From Maricaulis sp. (GTDB lineage Bacteria > Pseudomonadota > Alphaproteobacteria > Caulobacterales > Maricaulaceae), in contig JAEPND010000007.1 in NCBI GenBank assembly GCA_017643585.1, forward strand, positions 1 to 64,000: a stretch of DNA of 64,000 bases, in the 5' to 3' direction. Below, one piece after another: positions 43,782 to 53,542 of this stretch (positions within the stretch are counted from its first letter, which is position 1; each line of letters opens with the position of its first letter). A program made the position numbers and the translations under genes. The notes below the pieces were generated by a model. The model saw only the letters and a list, made by a program, of their open reading frames with translations. It searched no databases and was not told the origin of the DNA.

Positions 43782-44882
43782 TCAGACGTTGAAGCGGAAG
43801 TGCATCACATCGCCGTCCTGGACGATGTAGTCCTTGCCTTCCGCGCGCATCTTGCCGGCTTCCTTGGCCGGGCCTTCGCCACCACAGGCGACATAGTCGT
43901 CATAGGCGATGGTCTCGGCGCGGATGAAGCCCTTCTCGAAGTCACCGTGAATGACACCGGCAGCCTGCGGGGCCGTATAGCCTTCGCGGATGGTCCAGGC
44001 GCGTGCTTCCTTGGGGCCGGCCGTGAAATAGGTCTGCAGGCCCAGCAGCGCGTATCCCGTGTGGATCAGGCGGTCGAGGCCCGGCTCTTCCAGGCCGATC
44101 GTCTCGAGATATTCCGCGCGCTCTTCCTCGTCTTCCAGCAGGGCCAGCTCGCTCTCGATCTTGGCCGAGATGACAACTGCCTGGGCGCCTTCGTCCTCGG
44201 CGCGCTTGAAGACGATGTTCGAATAGTCATTGCCGTCGGCAGCGCTGTTCTCGTCGACATTGGCGATGAAGAGAACCGGCTTGGTGGTCAGCAGCTGGAG
44301 GCCTTTCCAGGCTTTCTCGTCATCCTTGTTGATCTCGGCGAAACGCGCCGGCTTGCCATTGTTGAGCTGTTCCAGGGCCAGGTCGACCAGGGCGATGGTG
44401 GCCTTGGCGTCCTTGTCGCCGGACTTGGCTTTCTTGTCGAGATTGGTGCGGCGCTTTTCCAGGCTTTCCAGATCGGCGAGCATGAGCTCGGTCTCAACCG
44501 TCTCCAGATCGGCCAGCGGGTCGATCTTGTTGGCGACATGGGTGACGTCGTCATCATCGAAACAACGCAGCACATAGGCGATGGCGTCGGTCTCGCGGAT
44601 ATTGGCGAGGAACTGGTTGCCAAGGCCTTCGCCCTTGGACGCGCCCGCCACCAGGCCGGCAATGTCGACGAAGTTCATGCGTGCCGGCAGGACTTCCTTG
44701 GACTGGGCGATCTCGGCCAGCTTGGCCAGGCGCGGTTCCGGCACAGCCACATCACCGACATTCGGCTCGATGGTACAGAACGGGTAGTTCGCCGCCTGGG
44801 CCGCAGCGGTCTGCGTCAGAGCGTTGAAGAGCGTGGACTTGCCAACGTTGGGCAGGCCAACAATACCGCATTTGAAACCCAT
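43782..44882 (-). CDS. ychF: Redox-regulated ATPase YchF
   Basis: This 366-aa Obg-related P-loop protein has GIVGLPNVGKSTLFNALTQT at the N-terminus, VDIAGLVAGASKGEGLGNQF as the G3 region, and FIANVDE in place of the guanine-specific NKxD, consistent with ATP preference. A C-terminal TGS domain is present (YFTAGPKEARAWTIREGYTA). It binds ribosomes. It follows pth by five bases; the prs-rplY-pth-ychF order is common in alphaproteobacteria. Confidence 0.97.
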   Translation of the reverse strand: MGFKCGIVGLPNVGKSTLFNALTQTAAAQAANYPFCTIEPNVGDVAVPEPRLAKLAEIAQSKEVLPARMNFVDIAGLVAGASKGEGLGNQFLANIRETDAIAYVLRCFDDDDVTHVANKIDPLADLETVETELMLADLESLEKRRTNLDKKAKSGDKDAKATIALVDLALEQLNNGKPARFAEINKDDEKAWKGLQLLTTKPVLFIANVDENSAADGNDYSNIVFKRAEDEGAQAVVISAKIESELALLEDEEERAEYLETIGLEEPGLDRLIHTGYALLGLQTYFTAGPKEARAWTIREGYTAPQAAGVIHGDFEKGFIRAETIAYDDYVACGGEGPAKEAGKMRAEGKDYIVQDGDVMHFRFNV

Positions 44883-44887
44883 GAGAT

Positions 44888-45496
44888 CTAGTCCTCTTTG
44901 GCGGGCGGGCCGCGCTTGACCGGCTCGGGGGCCGGTGCCTTGTGTGTCACTTGTGTCTGGAAGGCGTCGATTTCGCCCTTGCCCAGCAGGTCAATACTGC
45001 CTGCGATCGCATCCAGCAAATCGATCAGCCAGTTTTCCTCAGCCCTGGAGAAGTCCGAGAGCACATAGCCGGTTACGCGATTGCGGTCGCCGGGATGACC
45101 GACGCCGATACGGCCGCGCAGGAAGTCCGGTCCCAGCTGGCTGGTGGTGGATTTGATGCCGTTGTTTCCGGCGGCGCCGCCGCCCTTCTTCAGACGGAAC
45201 TTGCCCGGCGCCAGGTCCAGCTCGTCATGGAAGACGACGACCTTGGACGGATCGACCTTGAAGAAATTCGCCGCCTCGCCGATCGCGTGGCCGGAGTTAT
45301 TGTAGAAGGTCTGGGGCTTGAGCAGGAGAAACTTGTTCGACCCGATGACCAGGTCCGTCGCCAGTCCCTGGAAACGCTTGCGCCAGGGGCCGCAATGATA
45401 GGCCTGGGCAATGACGTCCAGCGCCATGAAACCCACATTATGCCTGTTGCGGAGATATTTCGCCTCGGGATTGCCGAGACCGGCGAGGATCATCAT
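44888..45496 (-). CDS. pth: Peptidyl-tRNA hydrolase
   Basis: This 202-aa protein frees tRNA from prematurely released peptidyl-tRNA. Hallmarks are LAGLGNPEAKYLRNRHNVGF with the catalytic His, KPQTFYNNSGHAI, VVFHDELDLAPGKFRLKKGG and GRIGVGHPG. The first ATG (45496) and the next codon, also ATG, are both possible. It has a charged, Pro/Lys-rich tail (HKAPAPEPVKRGPPAKED). Confidence 0.96.
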   Translation of the reverse strand: MMILAGLGNPEAKYLRNRHNVGFMALDVIAQAYHCGPWRKRFQGLATDLVIGSNKFLLLKPQTFYNNSGHAIGEAANFFKVDPSKVVVFHDELDLAPGKFRLKKGGGAAGNNGIKSTTSQLGPDFLRGRIGVGHPGDRNRVTGYVLSDFSRAEENWLIDLLDAIAGSIDLLGKGEIDAFQTQVTHKAPAPEPVKRGPPAKED

Positions 45497-45521
45497 GGCG
45501 TTCTCGTGCCCCTCTCAGCAC

Positions 45522-45553
45522 AAGGCCGCGAACCCTTGCGAGATCGCGGCCTT
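45522..45553 (-). terminator. Stem-loop between rplY and pth
   Basis: AAGGCCGCG and CGCGGCCTT form a perfect 9-bp stem with a 14-base loop. The T-run is short on the minus strand, so it may be a partial terminator or processing site between the two genes. Confidence 0.5.
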
Positions 45554-45594
45554 TGAATTCAGCTCGGCGGCTCCCACTAGGGAGCAGGGAGGAC

Positions 45595-46245
45595 CTAGTC
45601 CTCGTCGCTCTTCTGCTCGGTCGCTTCGACCGCGTCAGCAGCCACGTCAGCGCCTTCTTCCTCGTCAGCCGTGAGAACGGCACGGGAGCCCTGCAGCGTG
45701 GCAACGGTGAAGTCGCGGTCGGCGATCGCCGGCTTCGCGCCTTCCGGCAGCTTGATTGCGGAGATGTGCACCGAATCGCCAATGTCGAGGCCGGTCAGGT
45801 CAGCTTCGATTGCGTCCGGAATGTTGCCAGCCGGAACGACCAGCTCGACGGAGTGACGTACGACGTTGAGAACACCACCGCGCTTCATGCCCGGAGAGTC
45901 GCTTTCGTTGACGAAACGGACCGCAACTTCGACGTTGATCTTGGTGTCTTCGTCAACGCGGAACAGGTCAACGTGCATGACCTGGTCGGAAACCGGGTGG
46001 AATTGAACATCGCGAGCGATGACTTGCTGGCGCTTGCCTTCGTGGTCCAGCTCCATCATTGAAGAGATGAAGTTGCCGGTCAGCAGGGCCTTGCGGACTT
46101 CATTGCCACGCAGGTTGATCGCAACCGGGTCCAGCTTGCCGCCATAGAGGACGCCCGGGACCAGGTCTTCACGGCGGGCAGCGCGAGCCGCGCCCGTGCC
46201 GGTGCCTTCGCGAACGTCAACGGTGAGAACGATGTTGGAGCTCAT
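45595..46245 (-). CDS. rplY: 50S ribosomal protein L25/general stress protein Ctc
   Basis: This 216-aa long form (Ctc type) binds 5S rRNA. The L25 domain covers VDVREGTGTGAARAARREDL, VPGVLYGG and VQFHPVSDQVMHVDLFRVDE. The C-terminal TL5-like domain includes VELVVPAGNIPDAIEADLTG and LDIGDSVHISAIKLPEGAKP. The tail is acidic and Glu-rich (ending EQKSDED). It lies in the prs-rplY-pth-ychF block. Confidence 0.96.
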   Translation of the reverse strand: MSSNIVLTVDVREGTGTGAARAARREDLVPGVLYGGKLDPVAINLRGNEVRKALLTGNFISSMMELDHEGKRQQVIARDVQFHPVSDQVMHVDLFRVDEDTKINVEVAVRFVNESDSPGMKRGGVLNVVRHSVELVVPAGNIPDAIEADLTGLDIGDSVHISAIKLPEGAKPAIADRDFTVATLQGSRAVLTADEEEGADVAADAVEATEQKSDED

Positions 46246-46406
46246 CGGTCCAGTTCCTTAAATATGCGCGCCGCCTCTTGGAAGGGGGGCAGCGTCTTTG
46301 CTTTGGCGTCGTGCCACGTAATCTTTCGAGCGGCGGGCTATAACCCAACCCCGCGCGAGGCGCAACCACACGCGCGCGTAAGAGTCAGTGGGAGTGCAGT
46401 GGGGCG

Positions 46407-47339
46407 CTAGTCAAACAGCTTGGAAACCGACTCGTCGTTGGCGATGCGGCGGATGGCTTCGCCGAGCAGCGGGGCGACCGGCAGGCGGCGGACTTTCTCG
46501 GTCTGGGTCGAGCCCGGGATCTCGGTAATGGAATCGGTGACGACCAGTTCCTTCAGCTCGGACTTGGCAACACGGCCCTGGGCGTCGTTGGACAGAACGC
46601 CATGGGTGACATAGGCGGACACCTCCACAGCGCCTTCCTTGAGCAGGGCGGCCGCGGCGTTACACAGCGTTCCACCACTGTCGCACATGTCATCAAACAG
46701 GATGCAGCGACGGCCCTCGACATCACCGATGATGTTCATCACCTCGGACACGCCTGCCTTGGGGCGGCGCTTGTCGACAATGGCGATTTCGGCATCGAGC
46801 AGCTTGGCCAGGGCGCGGGCCCGAACCACGCCGCCGACATCCGGTGAAACGATCATCAGATTGTCAGTGTCGTAATTGCGGCGGATATCATCCTCGATCA
46901 CGCGGGTGGCGAAGAGATTGTCCGTCGGAATATCAAAGAAACCCTGGATCTGGCCGGCGTGCAGATCGATGGTCAGAACGCGGTCGGCGCCAGCCTTGGC
47001 GATCAGATTGGCCACCAGCTTGGCCGAGATCGGTGTGCGGCCACCGGTTTTGCGGTCCTGGCGGGCATAACCAAAATAGGGGATCACGGCCGTAATGCGA
47101 CGGGCGCTGGCACGGACCAGCGCGTCGATGCAGATAAGCAATTCCATCAAGTGGTCGTTGGCAGGACAGGACGTGGACTGGATGACGAACACATCCTCGC
47201 CACGCACATTTTCGTCGATCCGGACGAAAATCTCGCCATCCGCGAAACGTTCAATCTCGCTGGCGGTCAAGGGTGCATCGAGATAATCGGCAATCGACTG
47301 CGCCAACGGTTCGTTTGACGTGCCTGACATCAGTTTCAT
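46407..47339 (-). CDS. prs: Ribose-phosphate pyrophosphokinase
   Basis: This 310-aa PRPP synthetase starts at MKLMSGTSN (47339); the ORF extends 37 codons upstream but would overlap midA. Landmarks are [48 protein letters not shown], the PRPP-binding [18 protein letters not shown], and DSITEIPG. The product feeds apt and nucleotide synthesis. Confidence 0.97.
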   Translation of the reverse strand: MKLMSGTSNEPLAQSIADYLDAPLTASEIERFADGEIFVRIDENVRGEDVFVIQSTSCPANDHLMELLICIDALVRASARRITAVIPYFGYARQDRKTGGRTPISAKLVANLIAKAGADRVLTIDLHAGQIQGFFDIPTDNLFATRVIEDDIRRNYDTDNLMIVSPDVGGVVRARALAKLLDAEIAIVDKRRPKAGVSEVMNIIGDVEGRRCILFDDMCDSGGTLCNAAAALLKEGAVEVSAYVTHGVLSNDAQGRVAKSELKELVVTDSITEIPGSTQTEKVRRLPVAPLLGEAIRRIANDESVSKLFD

Positions 47340-47409
47340 GGAATTTGCCCCGGCTGAATTGATCAGGCGCTGCTTATCAGAGGGCGTATCCAGATTGAAG
47401 CCAAAATAA

Positions 47410-48489
47410 TCAGCGTGCGGTGAATCCGGGTGGCGCGGGCAAGCTCTCATGGTCGAGCACGATCAGCTTGAACAGGTCACCCATTTCCTCTGAATCGGTG
47501 AGCCGCCACAACTGACGCGCAATTTGTGCCCTTTTTTCCGGGGCATGCTGGGAGAGGGCGGCGGCGCGCGCCTCGATGCCCAAGCCGTTTAGGAACTCAC
47601 CCTGGGTGACCGGCCCCGCGACTCGCAAGTCCAGTGCCCGGGCGTTTCGTGCCAGCTGGCCGAAATCCACACGGGCGGTCAGATCCGCTGTCCCCGGCTG
47701 GTCGAGCGGCTCGACCTTCTCGTGCTGGCGAATCGCCTGCAGCGTATCGCCGATCTCGCTGTCGGCCGGACCATAGTCTATGAACAAGGCCCGTCCGGGA
47801 GAGGTGCCGAAGTGTGCGGCCAGCTCGTCGAGAACCTGTTCATCGCCGGGTCTGAGCTCGACAAGCGCGCCGTCCGCGGCGTCGCGCAGGCTGTCCGGGA
47901 TGGGCTCGATATCGGTGTTGAGCTGGGGGCCCCTGACGAAGGCGAACTGATCGTCTACCAGTCCAACCATGCGCTCATACCACTGACCCTCGACCTTGAT
48001 GGCCTGGCGAATGGGCAGGCAGTCGAGGAATTCATTGCCGATAACCAGGCAGGGCCCCGCCGGGACCTGGTCCAGGCGCTGGACCCAGCTGATCTGGACA
48101 CCGTTGGCGCCTAGGGTTTTCGCCTGGACGGATTTCAGGGCGGCACTGGCCTCGATCAGATAGACATGCACGGCCTTGAGAAAGTCCGGAAGGGCCCGGC
48201 CGGTTCGCAGGATATCCGACATCATGGTGCCGCGGCCCGGGCCCATCTCGACCAGGTTGAAACGCTCGGGGCGGCCCATATCGTCCCAGGACTGCATGAT
48301 CCACAGCCCCATCAGCTCACCGAACATCTGCGAGATTTCCGGCGCGGTGATGAAGTCCGACCCGGCCCCGATCGGATCCTTGGTGGCGTAAAAGCCTTCA
48401 GTGGGATCAAACAGGGCTTCAGTCATGAAGCTGGCGATGGAAATGGGACCATTGTCCCGGATGCGGTTGCGAATGCTGTCTGCAATCAT
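47410..48489 (-). CDS. MidA/NDUFAF7-family SAM-dependent methyltransferase
   Basis: This 359-aa protein has [55 protein letters not shown] and the SAM loop [23 protein letters not shown]7 dimethylates an arginine of NDUFS2 in complex I assembly; the bacterial role is assumed similar. It overlaps lgt by four bases. Here prs follows, 70 bp downstream. Confidence 0.92.
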   Translation of the reverse strand: MIADSIRNRIRDNGPISIASFMTEALFDPTEGFYATKDPIGAGSDFITAPEISQMFGELMGLWIMQSWDDMGRPERFNLVEMGPGRGTMMSDILRTGRALPDFLKAVHVYLIEASAALKSVQAKTLGANGVQISWVQRLDQVPAGPCLVIGNEFLDCLPIRQAIKVEGQWYERMVGLVDDQFAFVRGPQLNTDIEPIPDSLRDAADGALVELRPGDEQVLDELAAHFGTSPGRALFIDYGPADSEIGDTLQAIRQHEKVEPLDQPGTADLTARVDFGQLARNARALDLRVAGPVTQGEFLNGLGIEARAAALSQHAPEKRAQIARQLWRLTDSEEMGDLFKLIVLDHESLPAPPGFTAR

Positions 48490-49385
48490 GCTTTGCCGGC
48501 CGGAAGCTTGAGATCATCCTTGATATTGCGCCAGATCAGCCACGCGCCCAGTCCGATCATCGGCAGGGACAAGAGCATGCCCATGGTGACAATGCCCTGC
48601 AGGGCTTCAGGCATGTGGGCATCAGGCTCGCGCACGGTTTCCATCAGCGCCCTGAACAGGCCATAGCAAAGCAGGAACAGGCCGGCATTGAGGCCCGGCT
48701 TGGCCAGCGACCGGAATTTCCAGGTGGCGATATTGATGATGGCGAACAGGGCCAGGCCCTCCAGCGCCGCCTCGTAGAGCTGGCTCGGGTGACGCGGCAC
48801 GCAATAGGGATCATTGGCAAAGGTCATCGCCCACGGGCCATCCCAGGGGCGGCCCCACAGCTCGCCATTGATGAAATTGGCCATGCGGCCGAAGAAGAGG
48901 CCGATTGGTGTCACAACCGCGGCCGCATCCGCGATCTGCCACAGATTGAGCTTTTGCGAGCGGGCGAAATACCACAGAGCCAGGGCCACACCGATCAGGC
49001 CGCCATGGAAGGCCATGCCGCCATCGGTGATGCCCAGGACAATATCCAGCGGGCGCTCCCAGATCATTTCCGGCATGTAGAAAACGACATAGCCCAGCCG
49101 GCCACCGGCAATGACGCCCAGCGTGGCCCAGATCAGCAGGTCATCGACCTGCGCTTCGTTGAACGGGGACTTGCCCTTCTTGTCATCGCGCGGATGCCAG
49201 ATGTGCGCCCGACGCGAGAGCGCCAGCATGTAGCGCCAGCCCAGCATCAGGCCTGCGATATAGGCCAGGGCGTACCAGCGCAGCGCGAACCAGGCGGGTT
49301 CATGCGTGCCCAGATTGAAGCCATCAGGCCCGATCGTGAACAGGATCGGGTCGATCAGGTCGAAACTAGCTGGGCAGGTTTGCAT
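48486..49385 (-). CDS. lgt: Prolipoprotein diacylglyceryl transferase
   Basis: This 299-aa polytopic enzyme attaches diacylglycerol to lipobox cysteines. Hallmarks are the early WYALAYIAGLMLGWRYML, GGRLGYVVFY, GGMAFHGGLIGVALALWYFA, the signature GRMANFINGELWGRP, and PRHPSQLYEAALEGL. Several predicted lipoproteins in this window would be its substrates. It is coupled to midA. Confidence 0.96.
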   Translation of the reverse strand: MQTCPASFDLIDPILFTIGPDGFNLGTHEPAWFALRWYALAYIAGLMLGWRYMLALSRRAHIWHPRDDKKGKSPFNEAQVDDLLIWATLGVIAGGRLGYVVFYMPEMIWERPLDIVLGITDGGMAFHGGLIGVALALWYFARSQKLNLWQIADAAAVVTPIGLFFGRMANFINGELWGRPWDGPWAMTFANDPYCVPRHPSQLYEAALEGLALFAIINIATWKFRSLAKPGLNAGLFLLCYGLFRALMETVREPDAHMPEALQGIVTMGMLLSLPMIGLGAWLIWRNIKDDLKLPAGKA

Positions 49386-49490
49386 GGCGGCTACTCATTT
49401 CGAGATGCATCTGTGACGGAACAGCGCGTTGCGCTTTTCTCTGTCCCGCCGCATATAGGAGAACGAACTTTTGATAAATGGCTTTCTTTG

Positions 49491-49799
49491 ATGCAAACGC
49501 GCAACCCGCTTCTCAATGATTTCGCAGATTTGATGACCGATGCCTTCGGTGCGGCCCAGGCGGTCGGCGAGGAAGCGCAGGCCGTTTTCCGGGCCCAGGC
49601 AGACCGTCTGGTCGCCGATATGGACCTGGTCAGCCGCGAGGAATACGACGCGGTTAAAGCCTCGCTTGCAGAGGCGCATGACCAGATCGCGGCGCTGGAA
49701 GCACGGCTGGAAAAGCTTGAAAAGGCAAAGAAACCAGCCACGCCGCGAAAACCGCGCGCGAGCAAGGCCAAGACGGCCGCGACGAAATCCACAGACTGA
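49491..49799 (+). CDS. ubiK: UbiK-family ubiquinone biosynthesis accessory factor
   Basis: This 102-aa protein has MQTRNPLLNDFADLMTDAFG and VSREEYDAVKASLAEAHDQI, AALEARLEKLEKA. That is the BMFP layout of an amphipathic N-terminal helix and a C-terminal coiled coil. UbiK trimerises and helps aerobic ubiquinone synthesis. The tail is Lys/Ala-rich. There is no strong ribosome site before 49491, but the start matches the family N-terminus. A terminator follows. Confidence 0.88.
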   Translation: MQTRNPLLNDFADLMTDAFGAAQAVGEEAQAVFRAQADRLVADMDLVSREEYDAVKASLAEAHDQIAALEARLEKLEKAKKPATPRKPRASKAKTAATKSTD

Positions 49800-49800
49800 T

Positions 49801-49824
49801 AGCGCGAGAGCCGCGCTTTTTATT
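49801..49824 (+). terminator. Intrinsic terminator after ubiK
   Basis: AGCGCG and CGCGCT form a 6-bp stem with a 5-base loop, followed by TTTTATT, directly after the ubiK stop codon. Confidence 0.8.
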
Positions 49825-49894
49825 GCACCCGCTCGGGCCCGGGCATACCGTCAATGCACGGTGTGAATCGCCAGCGGATGAAGGAGACTACTCC

Positions 49895-50398
49895 ATGGAC
49901 CTGCTTTCCGATGATGTCACGCTCAGCGTGGCGGATCCGCTTGATGCGGTCGAACAGGCCGTCATCGCAGAACAATTCCCCTATGACCGCGACGAGGGCG
50001 GTGAACTCCACCTCAGCGCGCCGGGAAACTGGCGGGATCACCAGATCTGGTTTGCCTGGCGTCCGGAACTGGATGCGCTGCACATCTGTGCCAGCCTCGA
50101 CCTCAAGGTTCCCGCCAACCGCTTTGGTGAGGTGTGTGAACTGGTCGCGCGCCTGAACGAGAAGCTCTGGATGGGGCATTTCGACGTCTGGGCCGAGGAC
50201 GGCTCTATCGTCTATCGCCATGCGATTGCCCTGCCGGGCGGCGAAACCGTGTCACCTGCCCAGGCGTCCGCCATGCTCGCGGCTGCTCGTGAAGCCGGCG
50301 AACGTTTCTACCCGGCCTTCCATTTCCTGGTCTGGGGCGGAAAAAGCGCACAGGAAGCTGCCGCTGCGGCTATGTTCGAAACCGCGGGTGAGGCATAA
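49895..50398 (+). CDS. YbjN domain-containing protein
   Basis: This is 167 aa from MDLLSDDVTL, with AAGGAG eight bases upstream. The YbjN/type III chaperone-like fold is suggested by IWFAWRPELDALHICASLDL, VPANRFGEVCELVARLNEKL and WMGHFDVWAEDGSIVYRHAI. It regularly precedes proC in alphaproteobacteria. Its function is unknown. proC starts eight bases downstream. Confidence 0.87.
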   Translation: MDLLSDDVTLSVADPLDAVEQAVIAEQFPYDRDEGGELHLSAPGNWRDHQIWFAWRPELDALHICASLDLKVPANRFGEVCELVARLNEKLWMGHFDVWAEDGSIVYRHAIALPGGETVSPAQASAMLAAAREAGERFYPAFHFLVWGGKSAQEAAAAAMFETAGEA

Positions 50399-50406
50399 CG
50401 GGCTCG

Positions 50407-51249
50407 ATGAGCAAAGCGCAAAAGATCGCCCTTCTGGGCGCGGGACATATGGGGGGAGCCCTGCTTGCGGGCTGGCTTCGCCGTAAATCCACCGGCATCA
50501 AGCCTGAAAACGTCATCGTGCTGGATCCCAGCCCGAGCGATGAGGTGCAGGCCCTGATCGAAGAGCATGGCCTGGAACACGCACCGGCTATGACGCTGGC
50601 CATGTCCACCCAGGTGGCCACGATCCTGGTCGCGATCAAGCCGCAAATGCTCGACAAGGTCGCGCCGGCCCTTGCGCCAGTCCTGGCCCCGGAGACGGGC
50701 GTGATTTCGATCATGGCCGGGACCACGGTGAAGCGACTTGAAGCCGTCTTCGGCGACCGTCCGATCGTGCGCGCCATGCCCAATACGCCCGCGGCCGTCG
50801 GGGCGGGCATTACCGTCTGTGTGTCCAATATCGCTGGCGAGAAGATCGAGAAGAGCGCGACCAGGCTGCTTTCCGTTGCTGGCGAGGTGGAATGGGTTCG
50901 CGATGAGCGCTTGCTCGGAGCGGTCACCGCTGTGTCCGGATCAGGTCCGGCCTATGTCTTCCTCTTGGCCGAAGCGCTGGCCGGTGCGGGTTTTGGCGAA
51001 GGCCTGCCGCGTGAACTGGCTGACAAGCTGGCCCGCCAGACGGTGATCGGTGCCGGCGCCTTGCTCGCCGCGTCGGAGAAGGACCCGCAGGCCCTGCGCC
51101 GCGCGGTCACATCCCCGAACGGAACGACCCAGGCGGCTCTGGATGTGTTGATGGGTGCGGGCGGCGGACTGCCGGAACTTGTGCGTATGGCCGTCAATGC
51201 AGCTGAACGCCGGTCTCGCCAGATGGGCGCGGACGCCGATAACGGCTAG
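50407..51249 (+). CDS. proC: Pyrroline-5-carboxylate reductase
   Basis: This 280-aa protein catalyses the last step of proline synthesis with NAD(P)H. The Rossmann motif is ALLGAGHMGGALLAGWL, then VIVLDPSPSD and LVAIKPQMLDKV. The catalytic C-terminal part has VRAMPNTPAAVGAGITVC, VTAVSGSGPAYVFLLAEAL and VTSPNGTTQAALDVL. It is convergent with the histidine kinase gene, overlapping by four bases. Confidence 0.96.
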   Translation: MSKAQKIALLGAGHMGGALLAGWLRRKSTGIKPENVIVLDPSPSDEVQALIEEHGLEHAPAMTLAMSTQVATILVAIKPQMLDKVAPALAPVLAPETGVISIMAGTTVKRLEAVFGDRPIVRAMPNTPAAVGAGITVCVSNIAGEKIEKSATRLLSVAGEVEWVRDERLLGAVTAVSGSGPAYVFLLAEALAGAGFGEGLPRELADKLARQTVIGAGALLAASEKDPQALRRAVTSPNGTTQAALDVLMGAGGGLPELVRMAVNAAERRSRQMGADADNG

Positions 51250-52562
51250 CCGGGCAGGCTCAGCGTCGCTTTCAGACCCCCCAGATCACTGCGTCCCAGG
51301 CGCATTTCCCCGCCATGATTGCGCGCGACATCGCGGGCGATCGCCAGGCCCAGTCCGACACCCTTGCGGTTCTGGTTGCGGCTTTCATCCAGGCGATTGA
51401 AGGGTTTGAGCGCCTCGTCATACTGGTCTTCGGGAATGCCGGGGCCATTGTCCTCGACACTCATCTCGATGCGCGACCCAGCCCGCTTGACGGTCACGCG
51501 AACCGTATCGCCGAAGCTTGTTGCATTGCCGATGAGGTTTTCCAGCGCCCGTTGAACGGTGACCGAGCGCACCTGGGCAAACAGGTCAGCCTCGCTTTCG
51601 AATGCGATTTCAGCCTCGCCGCGACGGGCGTTCTCAACGACCTGTTCGGCGAGCTGACCGAGATCATGGCTCTCCGTGGCCTCGACCAGTTGTCCCCGGG
51701 CAAAGTCGAGATACTCGTCCAGCATCTCCTCCATCGCATCGATGTCGGATTTGGCATCATCGCGCTCGGGGCTGGCCGGCATCAGGGCGAGCTGGAGTTT
51801 CAGTCGCGTCAGCGGGGTGCGCAGGTCGTGGCTCACCCCGGCCAGGATCGCCGTGCGCTGTTCGAGATGGCGCTTGATACGCGCACGCATTTCCAGGAAG
51901 GCGTGGGCGGCCTGGCGGACCTCGGTCGCCCCGGCCGGCCGGAAATGGGCGACATCCTGGCCCCGGCCGAATTGTTCGGCCGCATCGGCCAGGCGGCGGA
52001 TGGGTTTGACCTGGTTGCGGATGAATACCACCGAGACTGCGGTCAGCAGGGTTGAGGCGCCGATGATCCACAACAGGAAGATATGTCCGGTCGTCGCGAA
52101 CACGCGTTCGCGCAGGGCGATGAAACGCAACACGCCGTCATCCACCTCGACCCGGACATCGACATAGCTGGGATAGCGGGTGGTATCGAACCAGAAATCA
52201 TTGGTGATCTGGTCGGACAGCGCCCTGTTGAGCGTGCGGTCCAGCGTCCGGAAGAAGGAAGAACGCCGCGAGGTCGGCAGGGTCTCTGCCGGCCTGAAAT
52301 CCACCGATAGTCGCATGGTTTCATAGGCCGTGTCAGACAAGCGGTCGAAGGCATCAAGATCCCCCCCAGACTGTTCGTACAGCGCCGTCATCATGGCGAT
52401 ATCACCCGCCACCCCTTCGGACAGGCGGCTGGTCACCGTTTCCCAGTGTTCCTCGAAAAAGGACCAGGCCACCGCCACCTGCATCAATGCCACGGGCATG
52501 ACGATGATCAACAGGGTTCTGGCGAACAGGCCCTTGGGGGTGAAACGGCGGATCAGGCTCAT
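51246..52562 (-). CDS. EnvZ-like sensor histidine kinase
   Basis: This 438-aa kinase has two membrane segments (about 15-35 and 170-190) flanking a periplasmic sensor of about 130 residues, then a HAMP linker (VKPIRRLADAAEQFGRGQDV). The dimerisation/phosphoacceptor helix is AGVSHDLRTPLTRLKLQLAL. The ATPase domain has NLIGNATSFG (N box), VEDNGPGIPEDQ and GVGLGLAIARDV. It pairs with the adjacent response regulator; an osmotic or envelope signal is likely but inferred. Confidence 0.92.
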   Translation of the reverse strand: MSLIRRFTPKGLFARTLLIIVMPVALMQVAVAWSFFEEHWETVTSRLSEGVAGDIAMMTALYEQSGGDLDAFDRLSDTAYETMRLSVDFRPAETLPTSRRSSFFRTLDRTLNRALSDQITNDFWFDTTRYPSYVDVRVEVDDGVLRFIALRERVFATTGHIFLLWIIGASTLLTAVSVVFIRNQVKPIRRLADAAEQFGRGQDVAHFRPAGATEVRQAAHAFLEMRARIKRHLEQRTAILAGVSHDLRTPLTRLKLQLALMPASPERDDAKSDIDAMEEMLDEYLDFARGQLVEATESHDLGQLAEQVVENARRGEAEIAFESEADLFAQVRSVTVQRALENLIGNATSFGDTVRVTVKRAGSRIEMSVEDNGPGIPEDQYDEALKPFNRLDESRNQNRKGVGLGLAIARDVARNHGGEMRLGRSDLGGLKATLSLPG

Positions 52563-52571
52563 ATGTGTGAA

Positions 52572-53273
52572 TCAGCCCTCGAAAACCGGGTCGGCCGCGA
52601 GGCGATAGCCTTCGCCCCTGACCGTCTGCAGGTGAAGCGGTTCCTTGGGGTCCTTTTCGATCTTGCGGCGCAGGCGTGTGACCTGGACGTCCACGGCTCG
52701 TTCGCCGGCACCGGTGCGTTCCGACAGGATCAGGCGGGACACGGTCTGGCCGGCACTGGCCGCGAGCGCGGCGAGCAGGGCGCTTTCACCCCCGGTCAGT
52801 CGCACGGTTTCGCCCTGCCGGGTCAGTTGTTCGCGCTCGACGTCAAAACACCACTCCCCGAATTCCACACGCTTGATCACTGCCGATTGGACCTTGGTCC
52901 GGCGCAGGATGGCGTTGAGACGCAGGACCAGCTCCTCCGGCTCAAACGGTTTGGCCAGATAATCATCCGCGCCCAGGCTCAGCCCCTCGATGCGATCCTG
53001 CGATTCCCCGCGGGCGGTCAGCAGGAGGATCGGCGTATCCAGGTCCTGGCGGATGGTGCGGGTCAGCTCGAACCCGTCCATGCCCGGCATCATCACGTCC
53101 AGCACCAAGAGATCAAACTCCAGCGCCTTCATGGTCGACAGGGCCTTTTCCGCATTGGCCGCCGTTGATACGCGATATCCGCGCTCCTGCAGGAAGCGTT
53201 TCAGCAGGGCACGAATGCGGTCGTCATCATCAACAACAAGGATGTGGGAGTCTTCAAAAGGCGTGTCGTTCAA
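52572..53273 (-). CDS. OmpR-family response regulator
   Basis: This 233-aa protein has a receiver domain (ILVVDDDDRIRALLKRFLQE, phosphoacceptor Asp in LLVLDVMMPGMDGFEL, LLTARGESQD, and K in YLAKPFEPEEL) and a winged-helix DNA-binding domain (LTGGESALLAALAASAGQTV, VDVQVTRLRRKIEKDPKEPL). The only plausible start is TTG at 53273, since no in-frame ATG precedes the receiver. The kinase gene starts nine bases after its stop, so they form an operon. Confidence 0.93.
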   Translation of the reverse strand: MNDTPFEDSHILVVDDDDRIRALLKRFLQERGYRVSTAANAEKALSTMKALEFDLLVLDVMMPGMDGFELTRTIRQDLDTPILLLTARGESQDRIEGLSLGADDYLAKPFEPEELVLRLNAILRRTKVQSAVIKRVEFGEWCFDVEREQLTRQGETVRLTGGESALLAALAASAGQTVSRLILSERTGAGERAVDVQVTRLRRKIEKDPKEPLHLQTVRGEGYRLAADPVFEG

Positions 53274-53542
53274 GGTGCGGGAGCCTTTCTGCTTCAGGCG
53301 TGATGGCAGACGCCGACTGGGTGCCGGTGGTCGTCAAACGGGAGCATAATGCGCTCTGTCGGTTTTGCACCAGTGCCGATGTTCGGCGGCCTCGCGGTTT
53401 TTGCTGTGGGCGGGGTTCTCTGCGCATTTTACCCTCGCCCTTGTGCCGGGGCCTGGCATGCGGTTGAGGTTTTTAGGTGGAACCGTCGTAGCGGTTGGCG
53501 ATAAATGTGCTCGCCCGGCGTTTTGGGGGCGTGGAGGGAGAG

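Noticed and set aside
49396-49412. ATGCAT core between lgt and ubiK resembling the NsrR half-site
   Set aside because: Only the ATGCAT half fits. The other arm matches few consensus positions, so it is no better than chance.
53349-53504. Short plus-strand ORF between the response regulator and the broken lipoprotein gene
   Set aside because: Weak composition, no ribosome site and no family features.
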